From the NCBI GenBank assembly GCA_946902985.2, contig OX336389.2, positions 341,594,444-341,658,443 of the forward strand: a stretch of DNA of 64,000 nt. Reading direction: 5' to 3'. Under the pieces are notes generated by a model. The model was given only the letters and a program-made list of their open reading frames with translations. It had not been told where the DNA came from and ran no database searches. The stretch is from Meconema thalassinum. Lineage: Eukaryota > Arthropoda > Insecta > Orthoptera > Tettigoniidae. This document shows positions 1-11,130 of the stretch, in pieces; position 1 is the stretch's first letter; each line of letters opens with the position of its first letter. Both the position numbers and the translations under genes were made by a program.

Positions 1-538
1 CCTCTCTTCCCTGTCATCTGTCGTTCCAGTGCTCGTCTTGGTAGCCTTACTTCATTCATCCGTTTGGCATGTCCAAACCATCTCAATCTGCTTTGCTCCA
101 GTTTGTCATTTAGTTTCTATACTCCCAGTTCTTTCCGTATATCTTCATTTCTCACTCTGTCCCTCCTCGTTTTCTGGACCATACTTCTCAGGAATCTCAT
201 CTCAGCTGCTTGTACTCTGCTCTCATCCCTCTTAGTCATTGTCCAAGTTTCTGCTGCATATGTCATTATAGGAACATAATATGCATTGAACTTAACTTCT
301 TTAGCCTTAATTGGTATATCCTTGTTCCATACTAGTCCCCGTACCTGTTGGTAGAAAGCGCTCCCGAGTTGTATTCTTCTGCTAATTTCCAAATCTAGTC
401 TTCCATCTTCAGTCAGTTCACTTCCCAAGTATTTGAAGTGTTTCACTACTTCCAATTTCTTATCTCCTACTTTGATTACTCCCTTTTCTTCTTTCTGATC
501 TCTACTCATCATCACTGTTTTACTCTTCTTCACATTAT
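1..538 (-). mobile_element. LINE fragment (same family as 33236-38903), RT C-terminal part
   Basis: The complement encodes the C-terminal part of a non-LTR retrotransposon reverse transcriptase: a VVKHFKYLGSELTEDG motif, the post-RT segment around TYAAETWTMTKRDESR and the AAEMRFLRS block. An open frame of 138 codons runs from 533 to 117. The same amino acid blocks recur in the LINE at 36250-38660, so this is a second copy of that family in the opposite orientation. The first 116 bases match the nucleotides after that ORF in the other copy (around 38630-38720). The element is 5'-truncated at about 538, where homology stops next to a mariner-type transposase fragment. The 3' end lies outside the window. 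No endonuclease or catalytic RT domain is present, so it is a dead fragment. Confidence 0.85.
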
Positions 539-540
539 TA

Positions 541-1046
541 CACGTTAATTCAACAACAGCGGCTAGAAGACCGCATTCAACGAGTACAGGTCTGTGAATG
601 GCTTTTGCAACAAGTTGAAGATAACGATTATTTTATCAAGAATGTGAAATGGAGTGACGAATGTAGCTTCACTCGGGAAGGTATTTTCAACCATCACAAC
701 AACCATTATTGGTCAGACCACAACCCAGATGTCACCCGTGAACGTGGCCTTCAGGCACGCTTTGGCATAAACTTGTGGGCTGGAATCGTGCGAGGAGGGC
801 TTTTACGCCCTTGCCTATTGCCGTACAAGTTGAATGCATCTCTCTATCGTACATTTCTAGGCAATACTTTGCCTGGCGCTTTAGAAAACGTTCCACTTGG
901 TGTTCGGCGACATGTTTCAGCATGATGGTGCACCGCCACACTTTGGAATGACTGTGATTAACTATTTAAATGAAGCGTTTCCAGGAAAATGGATTGGTCG
1001 TGGAGGTCCAATGTTCTGGCCTCCACGTTCCCCGGACTCTATAAAA
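541..1046 (+). pseudogene. mariner/Tc1-type DDE transposase fragment
   Basis: The frame starting before 605 reads through a catalytic-region motif (VKWSDECSFTREG), then a conserved stretch around RFGINLWAGIVRGGLL. After a frameshift near 910 it continues with FQHDGAPPHF and GGPMFWPPRSPD. These blocks are characteristic of a mariner-like transposase family abundant in insects, where the aspartates of SDE, HDG and SPD lie at or near the active site. The N-terminal HTH domains and the C-terminus are absent and no inverted repeats are seen. The fragment is cut off on the left at the LINE boundary and on the right (about 1046) by BEL/Pao sequence. Family assignment within IS630-Tc1-mariner is inferred from motifs only. 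Confidence 0.8.
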
Positions 1047-3372
1047 ACGTTAGGAGTACATTGGTGCACTCACACTGATACCCTTATTTACAAAATGTCT
1101 CTTTCTGAAGAAATTCCTAATACTAAAAGCAAATTTTGTCCGAAAAAACTAAGATTTTCGACCCTCTTCAATTTCTCGCTCCAGTCATTGTTGTCGCCAA
1201 ACATTTTATGCAAGAGCTATGGTCTCTTAAGTGTGAATGGGGTGAGGCTGCCCCCACTTCTTTCTTTAATAGATGGCTTTATTTTCGTTGTAGTTTGCTT
1301 AACCTTTCACTTATTGAAATCCCTAGAACTCTAATTAAAACTTCGTCTAATACACCCCTTGTGCTTCATGTCTTCGCCGACAGCTCCGAAAAGGCCTACG
1401 GTTGTTGTGAATATCTCGTTCATTGCAATTCTTTAAATGAATCTTCACGTTCGAGTCTTATTTGTGCTAAATCTAAAGTAGCCCCCCTCAAAACAATTAC
1501 CTTACCCCGGCTTGAATTGTGAGCCATTCTCATGGCAGCAGAACTTTCCCAAAAACTGCAAAAAGTTTTAAAAGTCCAATTTTCCCAAATTTGGTTATGA
1601 AGCGACTCTATGATTACTCTTTCATGGATCGACAAAACTCCTACTCACTGGCAAAACTTTGTCGCCAATAGAGTTTCTAATATACAAACCCTTTCGCCAG
1701 GATGTCAATGGAGACATGTTCCCAGCGCTGATAACCCCGCTGATATTATTTCACGCGGTTGTTTACCATTTCAGTTAGCCGTATCTCAACTGTACTGGCA
1801 CGGGCCCTCGTGGTTAGTCGAAGACACTTCTTGCTGGCCTTTTAAACCTCCAGCTCCAATGTCTAACTTGCCCGATGCCAAAATAGTTAACGCTACCGCT
1901 TCTTGTGTCATTACCAGCGTTTCGTTTCCTTTATTGTCTCGTTATTCTTCCTTTTATAAACTCATACGGTTGTTTGCTTATCTTCTTAGGTGGAAATATC
2001 TTGTTATTGACCAACCCGTTCTTCCTAAATCGCATTTAACTAACCATGAATTAACTCTCACCACCACTAAGGTTTTACAACTCACGCAGAAAGAAACTTT
2101 TCCTACAGAATTGTCTTTATTCTCCGCTAAGAAAAATCTTTCTAAATCTAGACGTCTATGCGCCCTCGCTCCCTTTCTTGATGAGAATGGGTTACTAAGA
2201 GTAGGCGGAAAAGGCTTTCTCACTCTTCATTTTCTGAAGACAAAAAACATCCTGTCATTTTGCCTTCTAATCATCACGTAACTTCTTTAATCATACGTGA
2301 ATCCCTTTATCGAAATCTACATGTTGGTACTCGCACCTTGCTTTGTCTACTAAGGGAAAAGTACTGGATAATAAATGGCGTTCATGAAGTTCCTTCAGTC
2401 ATATATAAATGCATCCCCTGCTTTAAAGTGAAACCTAAGGTTAGCACGCAGATTATGGGCGATCTAACTTCTTTCCGCTCTTCCCCTAGCCGGCCTTTTG
2501 CTTTAACTGGCGTTGATTATATGGGTCCTTTTCAATATCAGCGTAATTCCCCTGAAGCTAAACGTAAACTGTTTGGAAAACTCTATGTCTCTCTCTTCGT
2601 CTGCAGGGTTACCGGTGCGATCCACTTGGAGCTAGTAACAAATGCGTCTACTTCGTATTTCCTTGCAGCTGTTTGTCGTTTTACTGCTCGGCGTGGAGTT
2701 CCTTCTGAAATATTCTCTGACAATGCCTCCACCTTTCAAGTTGCAGCTTCGTTGTGGAAAAAAGCTCTCACATCTTCGCCTGTTATGGAACAAATTTCTA
2801 ACTTTTCCTATGCTAAAGGTTTCAAATGGCGATTTATACCTCCTGTGTTAAGCTAACCAAACATCATCTAAAAAGATTTTGGGTAATCGTATCCTGACCT
2901 ATGAAGAATTTAACTCGCTATCCATCCTAATAGAAGGTGTTGTTAATTCTCGCTCTTTGACCCCACTTTCTAATGATCCTATTGATTTACTTCCCTTAAC
3001 TCCCGGCCATTTCCTCATTTGTAGTTCTCTATCTGCCCCTCCCCCCTTGCTTAATTCCCATTGAGATTCGCGTTTGCCGATTTTTTTGGCGTAAAATTGA
3101 GGCCCTGCGTAACTCCTTTTGGAAAAGGTGGAAGTTGGAGTACCTAACTTCGATCCAAAGGAGACAGAAGTGGCTCCTCTCTAATCTTGATATAAAGGTG
3201 GGAAATCTAGTCCTCATTAAAGATGCTTTCCCCCCACTCACTGGTATGGATCTCGGGCAGGGTGACCGATTGCTATCCCGGACGGGATGGGAGAATTCGA
3301 GTTGTGAAGGTTCTCACTGCCAATGGTCATATTGTAAGACCTATATCTGTGATCGCACCTTTGCCACTTTAA
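1047..3372 (+). pseudogene. BEL/Pao LTR retrotransposon pol remnant (RT connection, RNase H, integrase)
   Basis: Several frames joined by frameshifts give a collinear BEL/Pao pol. 1047-1250 holds the KTLGVHW and KIFDPLQFLAPVIVVAKHFMQELW-like segment that follows the RT palm. 1370-1522 is the RNase H start (HVFADSSEKAYG, then AKSKVAPLKTITLPRLEL). 1610-1830 has WRHVPSADNPADIISRG. 2260-2856 is the integrase, with SLIIRESLYRNLHVGTRT, the zinc-binding CIPC part, TGVDYMGPF (first Asp) and FSDNASTF (second Asp). 2879-3064 and 3065-3370 give the NSRSLTPLSNDP block and the DGRIRVV-type C-terminus just before the stop near 3370. Gag, protease and the RT catalytic core are missing. At least four frame breaks show it is inactive. 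Neither LTR can be delimited with confidence; a TG at 3936 could start a 3' LTR, but no matching end was found. Confidence 0.88.
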
Positions 3373-6300
3373 TCATAAAACTGTTTGCTCCTCTCTGTTG
3401 GTGTCTCTGCCCCAGCATGGTATATTCTTGTTAGAGTTAGCAGTCACTGCTCTTTGCTTTTCTTTCTTTTCATTCACGTTCTTTTATTTCCCTTCTCTTA
3501 GACACCATGTTATGTTTCTTTGTACACATGCTTATCCCTTTGAAAGTTTGTTTCAAATGTGCATTTTCCTTGTAAGCCTCTCCACAGCTCTCCACGCGGT
3601 AACCTGTTGAAGCATTGGACCCAGCAGTTCCAAGAATTGATTCATTCCATGCAAGCAGATGGCATCTTCGTCGAACTCTACAATCTCCATGAAGACTTCA
3701 AGTTCTTTTATTTAATGCTTGTCTTGTACATTTTTTTCTTATGTTACCTACGCAGTATCTGTTCCTTTGTTTCTCCCTCCCTTCCCCTCGCAGCTCTGGC
3801 TATCTGAGTGTTTGAATATCTCGTTCATTCCTTCTACGGTGCTATAGTGCGACAGTTCAGCTCTCTTCTCAGGAGAAGCTTACTTCTCAACCATGAGTTG
3901 AACTTTTAAATAGACGCCATGTCTTAAAGTTTGTGTAACGGCTGGCCGAAAACATCAACTACTCTGCAATGAAAAGATAAGTAACAATCCAAATTGTATT
4001 AAACAACATTTTTAAAGGTTTTAAACGATTCTAAAGGCTTTTAATGAATGCCATCGGCAGTATTTAAAATTACACATTATTGTGCATTCTCCTAACTGCC
4101 CTACGAGGGAAATGTATTTGTCTTTCTTAAGCTAACTAAGCTTGCCATTGAAATGCATGATAACCTAGTTCTTCTTGTACGAAATAAGGGGGATACCTTC
4201 TCTTCATCGAGGGAATTCGGCCAAACTCATAGCTGTATGAAAACATAACTTTGCTTCCTTCGTGGGATTTTCTACTCGCCCTATTCAACTATAATTACAA
4301 CTCCAGAAACTTCCATTTGCAATAGGCTTTAAACAGTGAAAAACTAAACTCTACAACGTCAAATTACTGCTAACGTTCAACTCAAATTGAACTATGAACT
4401 GCAATAGTGACATTTCACACACGGTCAACAAAACTGTCAGTGCTACGAAAAGATTTCGTGTTGCTATCTTCCGCGCCACTTCCGTCCGAAACTGTAAAAT
4501 CGGCCAGGCTTTAATTCCCCATTTCCTCTATCCCCAATTTTCCTATTACTAACAATTTAGTGTAATTTAAATAATTTTCTTGCAATCTACTACGAGGCTT
4601 AGCATATAAATAGGCTCCTTCCGATTTTTTCCGGTATTACATCTCGTCATTACTGTATAAATACCCTATGTGGTTTTAAAACCACATTTTAATCCGCACT
4701 TTCATTTTCCTGCTGCGTTCAGGAATTTTGAATTTATAATTTCCCCATTATTAAAACATTTGTATCTTTTCTTATGTAATCAAGGCTTCACTAATGTGAC
4801 CTTTCCAATTGTATTTAACATCTGGTAATTACTGCTTCAATAATCAAAGGTGGTTATAAATCCTCCTTTTAATCCTTTTTTCTCCTGCTGTGCCCAGGAA
4901 TTTAAAATCATTTGTTTAACGTTCTTTTCGCTTTACTACAAAATCATTCTAATAAAACATTGGTACTCTATTTAACCAATCTAACAAAATATCTATACAA
5001 TTTGTAAAGTTTCTTATTATTCTTTTTATAGGTCCCAGACCTCTCAATTGTACAAATTGTTCGAAAACCCTCGCGAGGGTCCTTATTATTCTTGTTAGAG
5101 GTCCAAGACCTTCGAATTGTACAAATTGTTCCAAAATCTACTATTGTTGAGGCAATTCAAATTGCTATAATTTCCTGGAGTTCAATTATATTGCTCGATG
5201 AGCTGTTAGGTATGGCCTAACTTCCCCTATTCTTTTCTCTCGAATTACTTTCTGTATTCAAAGAAATAATCACGAATACTGAATGCTAAGTTTTCTACAA
5301 ATTCAATCATTTGTTGCGTTTATAGCAAAACTTCTGCTAACATTGCTAATAAAGCTTTCTCTCGTGATTCGTTAAAGGCAAGTATAGCTTGCTCAGACAG
5401 CTTCCTACTTGAAGCGATTTCTGCTTTTTCCTATGATTTACTACTTTGAATTGTGGTTTTGTCTAAGTTAGGTTTGGGTTTCTTACCCCGTTCTAAACTT
5501 TTAGTCGGCACTCTGCTGGATAAGAGTTTAGCCTACTTTAAACGCAACAATTGTTTCCTTCTAGTAATTTCTTCTAATAACAATAATCTTACTAAAAGCT
5601 CTGAAAGCGCCTTATCTCTGTCCACTCTGGGGGCATTTGGTTTCTCGCTTAGGGATCAGTCCTTGGTGGGGAATAAAATTATTCCTGTCAATTTCAATAT
5701 CCTTAGTATATTAGAATACTCCCTAAAACATTTCCTTTTAGAAAGGAAAATAAATAATTCAACTTTCCCTTTTTTGTATTTCCTCGCCAGCGAACTGTGT
5801 ACCTACATAATACCCCATTTCCCGTTTAGGAGGGACGGTAAACTTAGCGCCTGCCTGCCAGCAAACTGAGCTAGCGTTGCTCGCACCATTATACTTGCTT
5901 ATAAGCACTTGGTTATACACACTCTTAGTCGCTCTATACGTAAGCCAGACTGTGTTCTCTTTATCAGTTTTATTCTTCAAGTTTTTGTTAGTTTTTTGAC
6001 AATTAATCAATCTTTAAAAAAAACTATTAATAACTCAAACTTTCGAGGCTAGTATTTGCTTTCTCGCCTTGCACTCACAAGCCTTAATCGACACCCAACT
6101 ATTTCTTTCATTATCTAAAATATATTGTTTCTTTCTTGGCTTGGATTCATTCCTTTCTGCCTAGAGTTCATCTCCAATCCCAAAGCCCTTTCCTTTTTCA
6201 TATCATCTTCCCTCTGGTAGTGGTTAAGACCTGGCTTGAACTACCAGTCATGTAGAATTTTTAATCTCGATTTTCATTGATTTTTGATGTTTAGTAAGTG
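3373..6300. other. AT-rich stretch without recognisable genes
   Basis: No frame here shows a recognisable domain. The longest frame (5453-5869, 138 codons) lacks any motif I know and is probably chance. Two diverged copies of a segment of about 180 bp (near 4680-4740 and 4850-4910, both around CCTGCTG..CAGGAATTT) and a 69-bp tandem repeat (listed separately) are visible. The beginning may be the 3' untranslated region or LTR of the BEL/Pao remnant, and the end grades into dispersed repeat R. Confidence 0.5.
5014..5145. repeat. 69-bp tandem repeat, two copies
   Basis: Two adjacent copies starting at 5014 and 5083 share TTATTATTCTT, a GGTCC-AGACC segment and AATTGTACAAATTGTT. They differ at a handful of positions. 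The repeat is translated by chance on the minus strand as two similar 20-residue blocks. Confidence 0.8.
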
Positions 6301-6998
6301 ATTTCAACGATTTAGATTTTCCATTTGGAATTCATAGTATTGTGCGATTTTTAAAAACATTTATGGAGATTTTATTGTTTCGTTTCGATTTTATTATGTC
6401 GTCGAGGTTTTATTATTTCGATCCGATTGGATTATTACGTTTTCCATAAGTTGGATGGAATTTTGTTGGAACTTACTTCCGAAAGTAACATTGTTATTAT
6501 AGTCAAATTAAAGAGTACGATCTTTTATGATCTATTTTTAGATCTGAGCGAAGTTAGATTGTGCATAACTTATCGACTGATCTGGTTGTAAATATTTAGT
6601 TACGACATTCACAAATGTGAAAGTACCGTTATGGAATTTTATTGTAAACGAGTTATGATATTGTCATATGAGAAAAGGTATACAATTTACGCTATATTAT
6701 TGAAGGAAGGTAATGTTGAAAGAAATACTCGAGTGAAGTATAACAGCTGATTGAAGTTTGAATTTAAAATGTTATTATTGAAGGAACATAAGTGTTATGA
6801 AAAGTAAAGTATTTTATTACATTTCTTATTAAGATAGTGAATCGAAGGAACCAGTATTTTTATCGTAATATTTTTAATTAAACTTGTATAAACTGCAATA
6901 AGAATTTCGCAACAGGAAGTTACATATTTTGCGATAATACAGCTGATGTATTAGTGAAGGAAGGAACTGCGAAGTATATCTAAAGAGATATTTTATAG
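6300..6998. repeat. dispersed repeat R, copy A, segment 1
   Basis: AT-rich sequence that, with segments 13147-13686 and 16559-17300, forms one copy of a long dispersed repeat. The other copy, at 50760-52820, is uninterrupted. The clearest shared block in this segment is GAACCAGTATTTTTAT... through GAAGGAACTGCGAAGTAT (6845-6980 versus about 51395-51510). The left part is only loosely similar to 50760-51100. No coding capacity is seen. It may be the LTR or untranslated region of a retroelement, which I could not classify. Confidence 0.6.
6817..6998 (+). repeat. 182-bp direct repeat, left copy
   Basis: Starts TTACATTTCTTATTAAGATA and ends GAGATATTTTATAG. By eye it is identical to 12965-13146, and the pair exactly brackets the single-LTR Gypsy element. 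It is part of dispersed repeat R, not of the Gypsy element. Confidence 0.92.
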
Positions 6999-7684
6999 TG
7001 TTACGTGCCACCCCCTAGTGGCACTTTTGTTAACTGGATTACGGTGGGGGTACAAAGCACAACACCAATTACTGCTTAAAGAAATAATTAACTTTATTGT
7101 GGCCAGAAAATTACACTAGTCAGCAAATACAAGCAATTAGGAGCCTTATTCCAGTTTCCTCAAGTCTCTTCCTTGAGCGCTCTTGGCCCTTCCACTTGTC
7201 AACAGATCACAGAAGTTAATCCGTCCTAATGAGTACGGTGGCCTTGACCGAAACTACCTGTTCCTCTCCTTTATGTTCACGGACCACAATTACTTACGAT
7301 CACTTGCTGCAGGCTATTTCGCTGTCCACAAGCTAGAGAAACAATGTCACTGGATTTCGTAACTCGCACAGCACTTCGTCACCACACTTCTGTCGCACAA
7401 GATAATCGCTCGCACTAGCTCGTAAAACACAACAACAACAACTGCTAGACAGGTCGCACTTATATAGCAGGCCGGTGACTCAATAAATGCTTCTAGATCC
7501 ATCCAGCGTTCACGGCTTCTCGAGGTTTCCATCGCTGGTCCAGTCACGAATATTCTGGACTATCCCTTTGTCTTAGTAGCCCTGTTGCATAAGGCGCGCG
7601 CAATACAGGAGGCAGGACACAGCCCAGCCCTGGGGCAGTTGTGACTCATGCGGCGAGTGATGACACAAACTCACAGCCGTAACA
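6999..7684 (-). repeat. 3' LTR of the Gypsy element
   Basis: This 686-bp segment has perfectly inverted ends, TGTTACG at 6999 and CGTAACA ending at 7684, as expected of an LTR. On the coding (minus) strand it is preceded by a purine-rich tract at 7685-7705 (AGGAAGGGGGTGG), a good plus-strand primer. A TATATAAG box lies at 7460-7467 on the complement and could be the LTR promoter. No second copy exists at the other end of the element. Confidence 0.85.
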
Positions 7685-7763
7685 CCACCCCCTTCCTAAA
7701 AAGGCAGATCGTCCCGACCAATCATTGGTCCGTCTGTGTCCCTCCGTAGGCTGCCAGGCGATC

Positions 7764-10700
7764 TCAATGCACGATCTTCATCTTCACCCTCGGGCTCCGC
7801 TGGATCCTGTAGACGACATCGTTGATCCGTTTCACGACTCGGTACGGGCCCTCCCAGGACTTCTGCAGTTTGGGTGACAGGCCTTTCTTCCGTAATGGGT
7901 TGAAGAGCCAGACCACGTCGTCCTCGTGGAATCCGCCGGCATCCGTCTGCTGGTCGTATCGGGTCTTCATTAGGTCGGTCTCGATCCGTAGTTTCCTCCT
8001 CGTGAACGCGTGTACGTCCTCCAGTTGGTCGACCAGTTCTTGACAATACTGGCTTACCGGGATCGGATCATTCCCAGGTCGGCCGAAGGCAAGATCGACA
8101 GGTAGACGGAGCTCCCTCCCAAACATGGCCCGGGCTGGTGTGCACCCGGTGGCTTCATGCACGACGGCGCGGTAGGCCAGGAGAAATAGTGGAAGATGTT
8201 TGTCCCAATCCCTCTGGTGCTCGCTGACGACTATTCGGAGATGGTTCTCGATGGTGCGATTGAATCGCTCTACCATCCCGTCGGAATGAGGGTGTAGCGG
8301 CGTTGTCCTTGTCTTCCGGATTCCGAGCAGCTGGCATAGGTTCTGGAACACCTGCGACTCGAAGTTCCTCCCTTGGTCGGAGTACAGCTCCAGGGGTACT
8401 CCGTACCGGCTGACGAATTCCTTCACCAGGGTCTCTGCAATCGTCGCGGCTTCTTGGTTAGAGAGCGCATACGCCTCCGGCCATTTGGTAAAGTAGTCGC
8501 TGACGACTAATATGTAGTGGTTCCCTGCCTCGCTTAACGGGAATGGCCCAGCAACCTCGATGGCCACTCTCTCCATGGGGCCGCCCACGTTGTATGTCTT
8601 CAGTGGACCCCGTCGTCTTCGTCCTGGGCCCTTGCTGGCTGCGCAATCGTGGCACCTCGCGCAGTGGTTCTCCACATCTGTTCGGCATCCGATCCAGTAG
8701 AACCGCTCTCTCAGCTTCTCCAGGGTCTTCTTTATCCCTAGGTGTCCACCAGATGATCCTCCATGAACTTCCTTCAGGACTTCCTCCGTCATAGCCTTTG
8801 GAACGATGACTTGTTCCCGAGATGTCTTCCCGTCGGTGCTCTCCCAGGCGCGGCAGATGAGGCCATCCCTTACAATCAGCGAGTCCCACTGTGCCCAGTA
8901 GGACTTAAACTTTGGGCTGCAGTCACTCACAATGTTCCACCCGGGTCTGGGGACACAGACCCTCTTCCATTCGGCTATCAGTCCCAGGTCATCATCTTCT
9001 GCTTGTGCCCGCGTGAAAGATTCGCGGCTCCAGTTCCCCTGAAGTTCCACAGTAGTCCGTCGGCACTGTATCCCGGTGTTCTCCTCCCTTCGGGCACAGA
9101 AGGTGCAGTCTTCGGGGCACGGTCTTCGTGACAGGGCGTCAGCGTTAGAATGCAGTTGGCCTTTCCTGTGCTGAATCTCAAAGTTGTACTGTTGAAGCCT
9201 CTCTAACCACCGCGCGAGTTGACCCTCGGGCTGCTTGAAGTTCAGGAGCCACCGCAGGGATGCATGGTCGGTCCTGATGAGAAATTCTTGCCCGTACAGG
9301 TACTTGTGGAAGTGTTCAATGGTCTTCACGATGGCGAGCAGCTCCTTCCTGGTGACGCAGTAGTTCCTTTCTGTCTTTGACAGGGCCTTGCTGAAGTAGG
9401 CCACTACTCTCTCCTCGCCGTCCACTACTTGCGACAGGATTCCCCCTATGCCAAAGTCGCTGGCATCGGTATCGACGATGAACCTTGTTCCAGGTCTGGG
9501 GTAGGCCAGAATAGGCGCGGTGCACAGAGCCTGCTTGAGTTGTTCGAAGGCACTGTGGCATTCTGCTGTCCACGTGAAGAGTTGGTCCTTCTCAGTCAGT
9601 CGATGTAAAGGTTTGGCGATGTCGGCGAATCCTTTCACGAAGCGACGGCAATAAGTGCAGAGTCCCAGGAAGCTCCGTAGTTGGGACTTGTCCTTCGGAA
9701 CTGGCTACTCCCTCACAGCTGCGGTCTTCTCTGGGTCGGTGCGCACCCCTTCCTCGGAGACGATATGCCCAAGGTGCTGGACCCGCTTCTGGAAGAGCTG
9801 ACACTTCTTGGGGCTCAACTTCAGCTGGGCAGCCCGTAGCTTCAACAAGATCTCCTTCAGATTGCTGTAGTGCTCCTCGAAGCTTCTCCCCAGAACGATG
9901 ACGTCGTCTAGGTAGACCAGGCAGGTCTTCCAGTGTAGTCCCCTCAGAATGGACTCCATTAGCCTTTCGAAGGTCGCAGGGGCGTTGCACAGACCGAATG
10001 GCATGACGGTGAACTGCCAGAGCCCGCTGCCCACAGAGAACGCAGTTTTCTCGCGGTCCTTAGGGTGGACCTCCACCTGCCAGTAGCCACTCTTCAAATC
10101 CAAGGTGGAGAACCATCTCGACCCTGATATGGTGTCCAGCGTGTCGTCGATCCGGGGTAGAGGGTAGCTGTCCTTCTTCGTGACGTCATTCACCCGCCTG
10201 TAATCCACGCAGAACCTGGTGGAACGGTCCTTCTTCTTCACTAGCACGACCGGAGAACTCCAAGGACTATGTGATGGCTCGATCACCCCTTGCTCCTTCA
10301 TCTCTTCTACCATCCGGTCGACTTCGGCTTGCTTGGCGAGCGGGACACGTCGGAATGGGGCCCTAATCGGTGCGCTGTCCCCAACGTCGATTCTGTGCTG
10401 AACCAAGCTTGTCCTGCCGAACTCTTTGCTCCCCATGGAGAAGACGTCCTGGAATTCGCGTAGCAGGTCCTGAAGTTGGCGTGATTGTTCCTCGTCTAAA
10501 TGGTCCTGGGATCCTTGGTACAGCTTCTGTAGTTCTTCTGGCAGTGTGCGTCTTCTTCGGTTGTCCGTCTGCAGGTGTCCGTCTGTCGTATCTGTGATGC
10601 GAGCAATCCAGGTAACGGGCTCGCAGACTCCTAGGTTGGTGTCCCGGTGAACCGTAATGTCGTAGTCGTTCAGGTTGGACAGGCGGACGTACGGCCGAGA

Positions 10701-11130
10701 CGTCGTGTTGATGAGGGTCTTGGCAACTAGCAATCCTTTTGTCTGGATGTCCTCATATTTTGGCTCGATGACAGCCGCCACTCCCTCAGCAGTTCCGTCG
10801 ACAATTACGGCGGCGCTGACCTCCGTCCTGGCAGGAACGATGACGTCCTCTCTCAGCCTTACTCATCGTGCGGTGACGGCCTCGTGTGCTGGTTGCAAAG
10901 CAAGTTCCTCCCCTCCGAAGTGCAGAGTGTTGGTACTCAGGTCCAAGATGATGTTGTTCTGGTCCAGTAAGTCCAGTCCGATGATCACTTCGTTTGATAC
11001 GTCAGCCACAAGCACTGGATGCTTTATCACCCGTCGACCAATGACGAACTCCAGTGATGCTTCGCCATGTACCGGTGCGGTCTCTCCTGTCGCGGTTATT
11101 AGCTGGGTTCCTTTGTGTGGGTTGCACTCT
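7764..11130 (-). pseudogene. pol: Gypsy-type pol: protease end, RT, RNase H, integrase
   Basis: Read on the complement from 11130 down, the frame gives the distal half of the aspartic protease (a VIIGLDLLDQNNIILD block), then the RT. RT motifs are FCVDYRRVN, PLPRIDDTLD, STLDLKSGYWQV, MPFGLCNAPATFERLM and the catalytic YLDD. RNase H follows (FIVDTDASDFGIGGIL, RTDHASLRWLL, NADALSRRP), then integrase with an HHCC finger ending CARCHDCAASKG, a core starting MERVAIEVAGPF, LYSDQGRNFES and the DGMVERFNRTIENHL region. A C-terminal VVWLFNPLRKKGLSPKLQ segment ends before the stop at 7764. The gene is nearly intact: one TAG at 9705-9707 where the family normally has Trp, one TGA at 10863-10865, and a one-base frame change near 11120 relative to gag. 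This is Ty3/Gypsy order (RT-RH-IN). Young but inactive. Confidence 0.93.

Noticed and set aside
5453..5869. 138-codon frame
   Set aside because: No domain, leucine/serine-rich composition, in AT-rich repeat-like sequence. Not supportable as a gene.
3936..5900. 3' LTR of the BEL/Pao remnant starting TGTAACGGCTGGCC
   Set aside because: A TG start is visible but no matching CA end, no paired copy and no target duplication were found.
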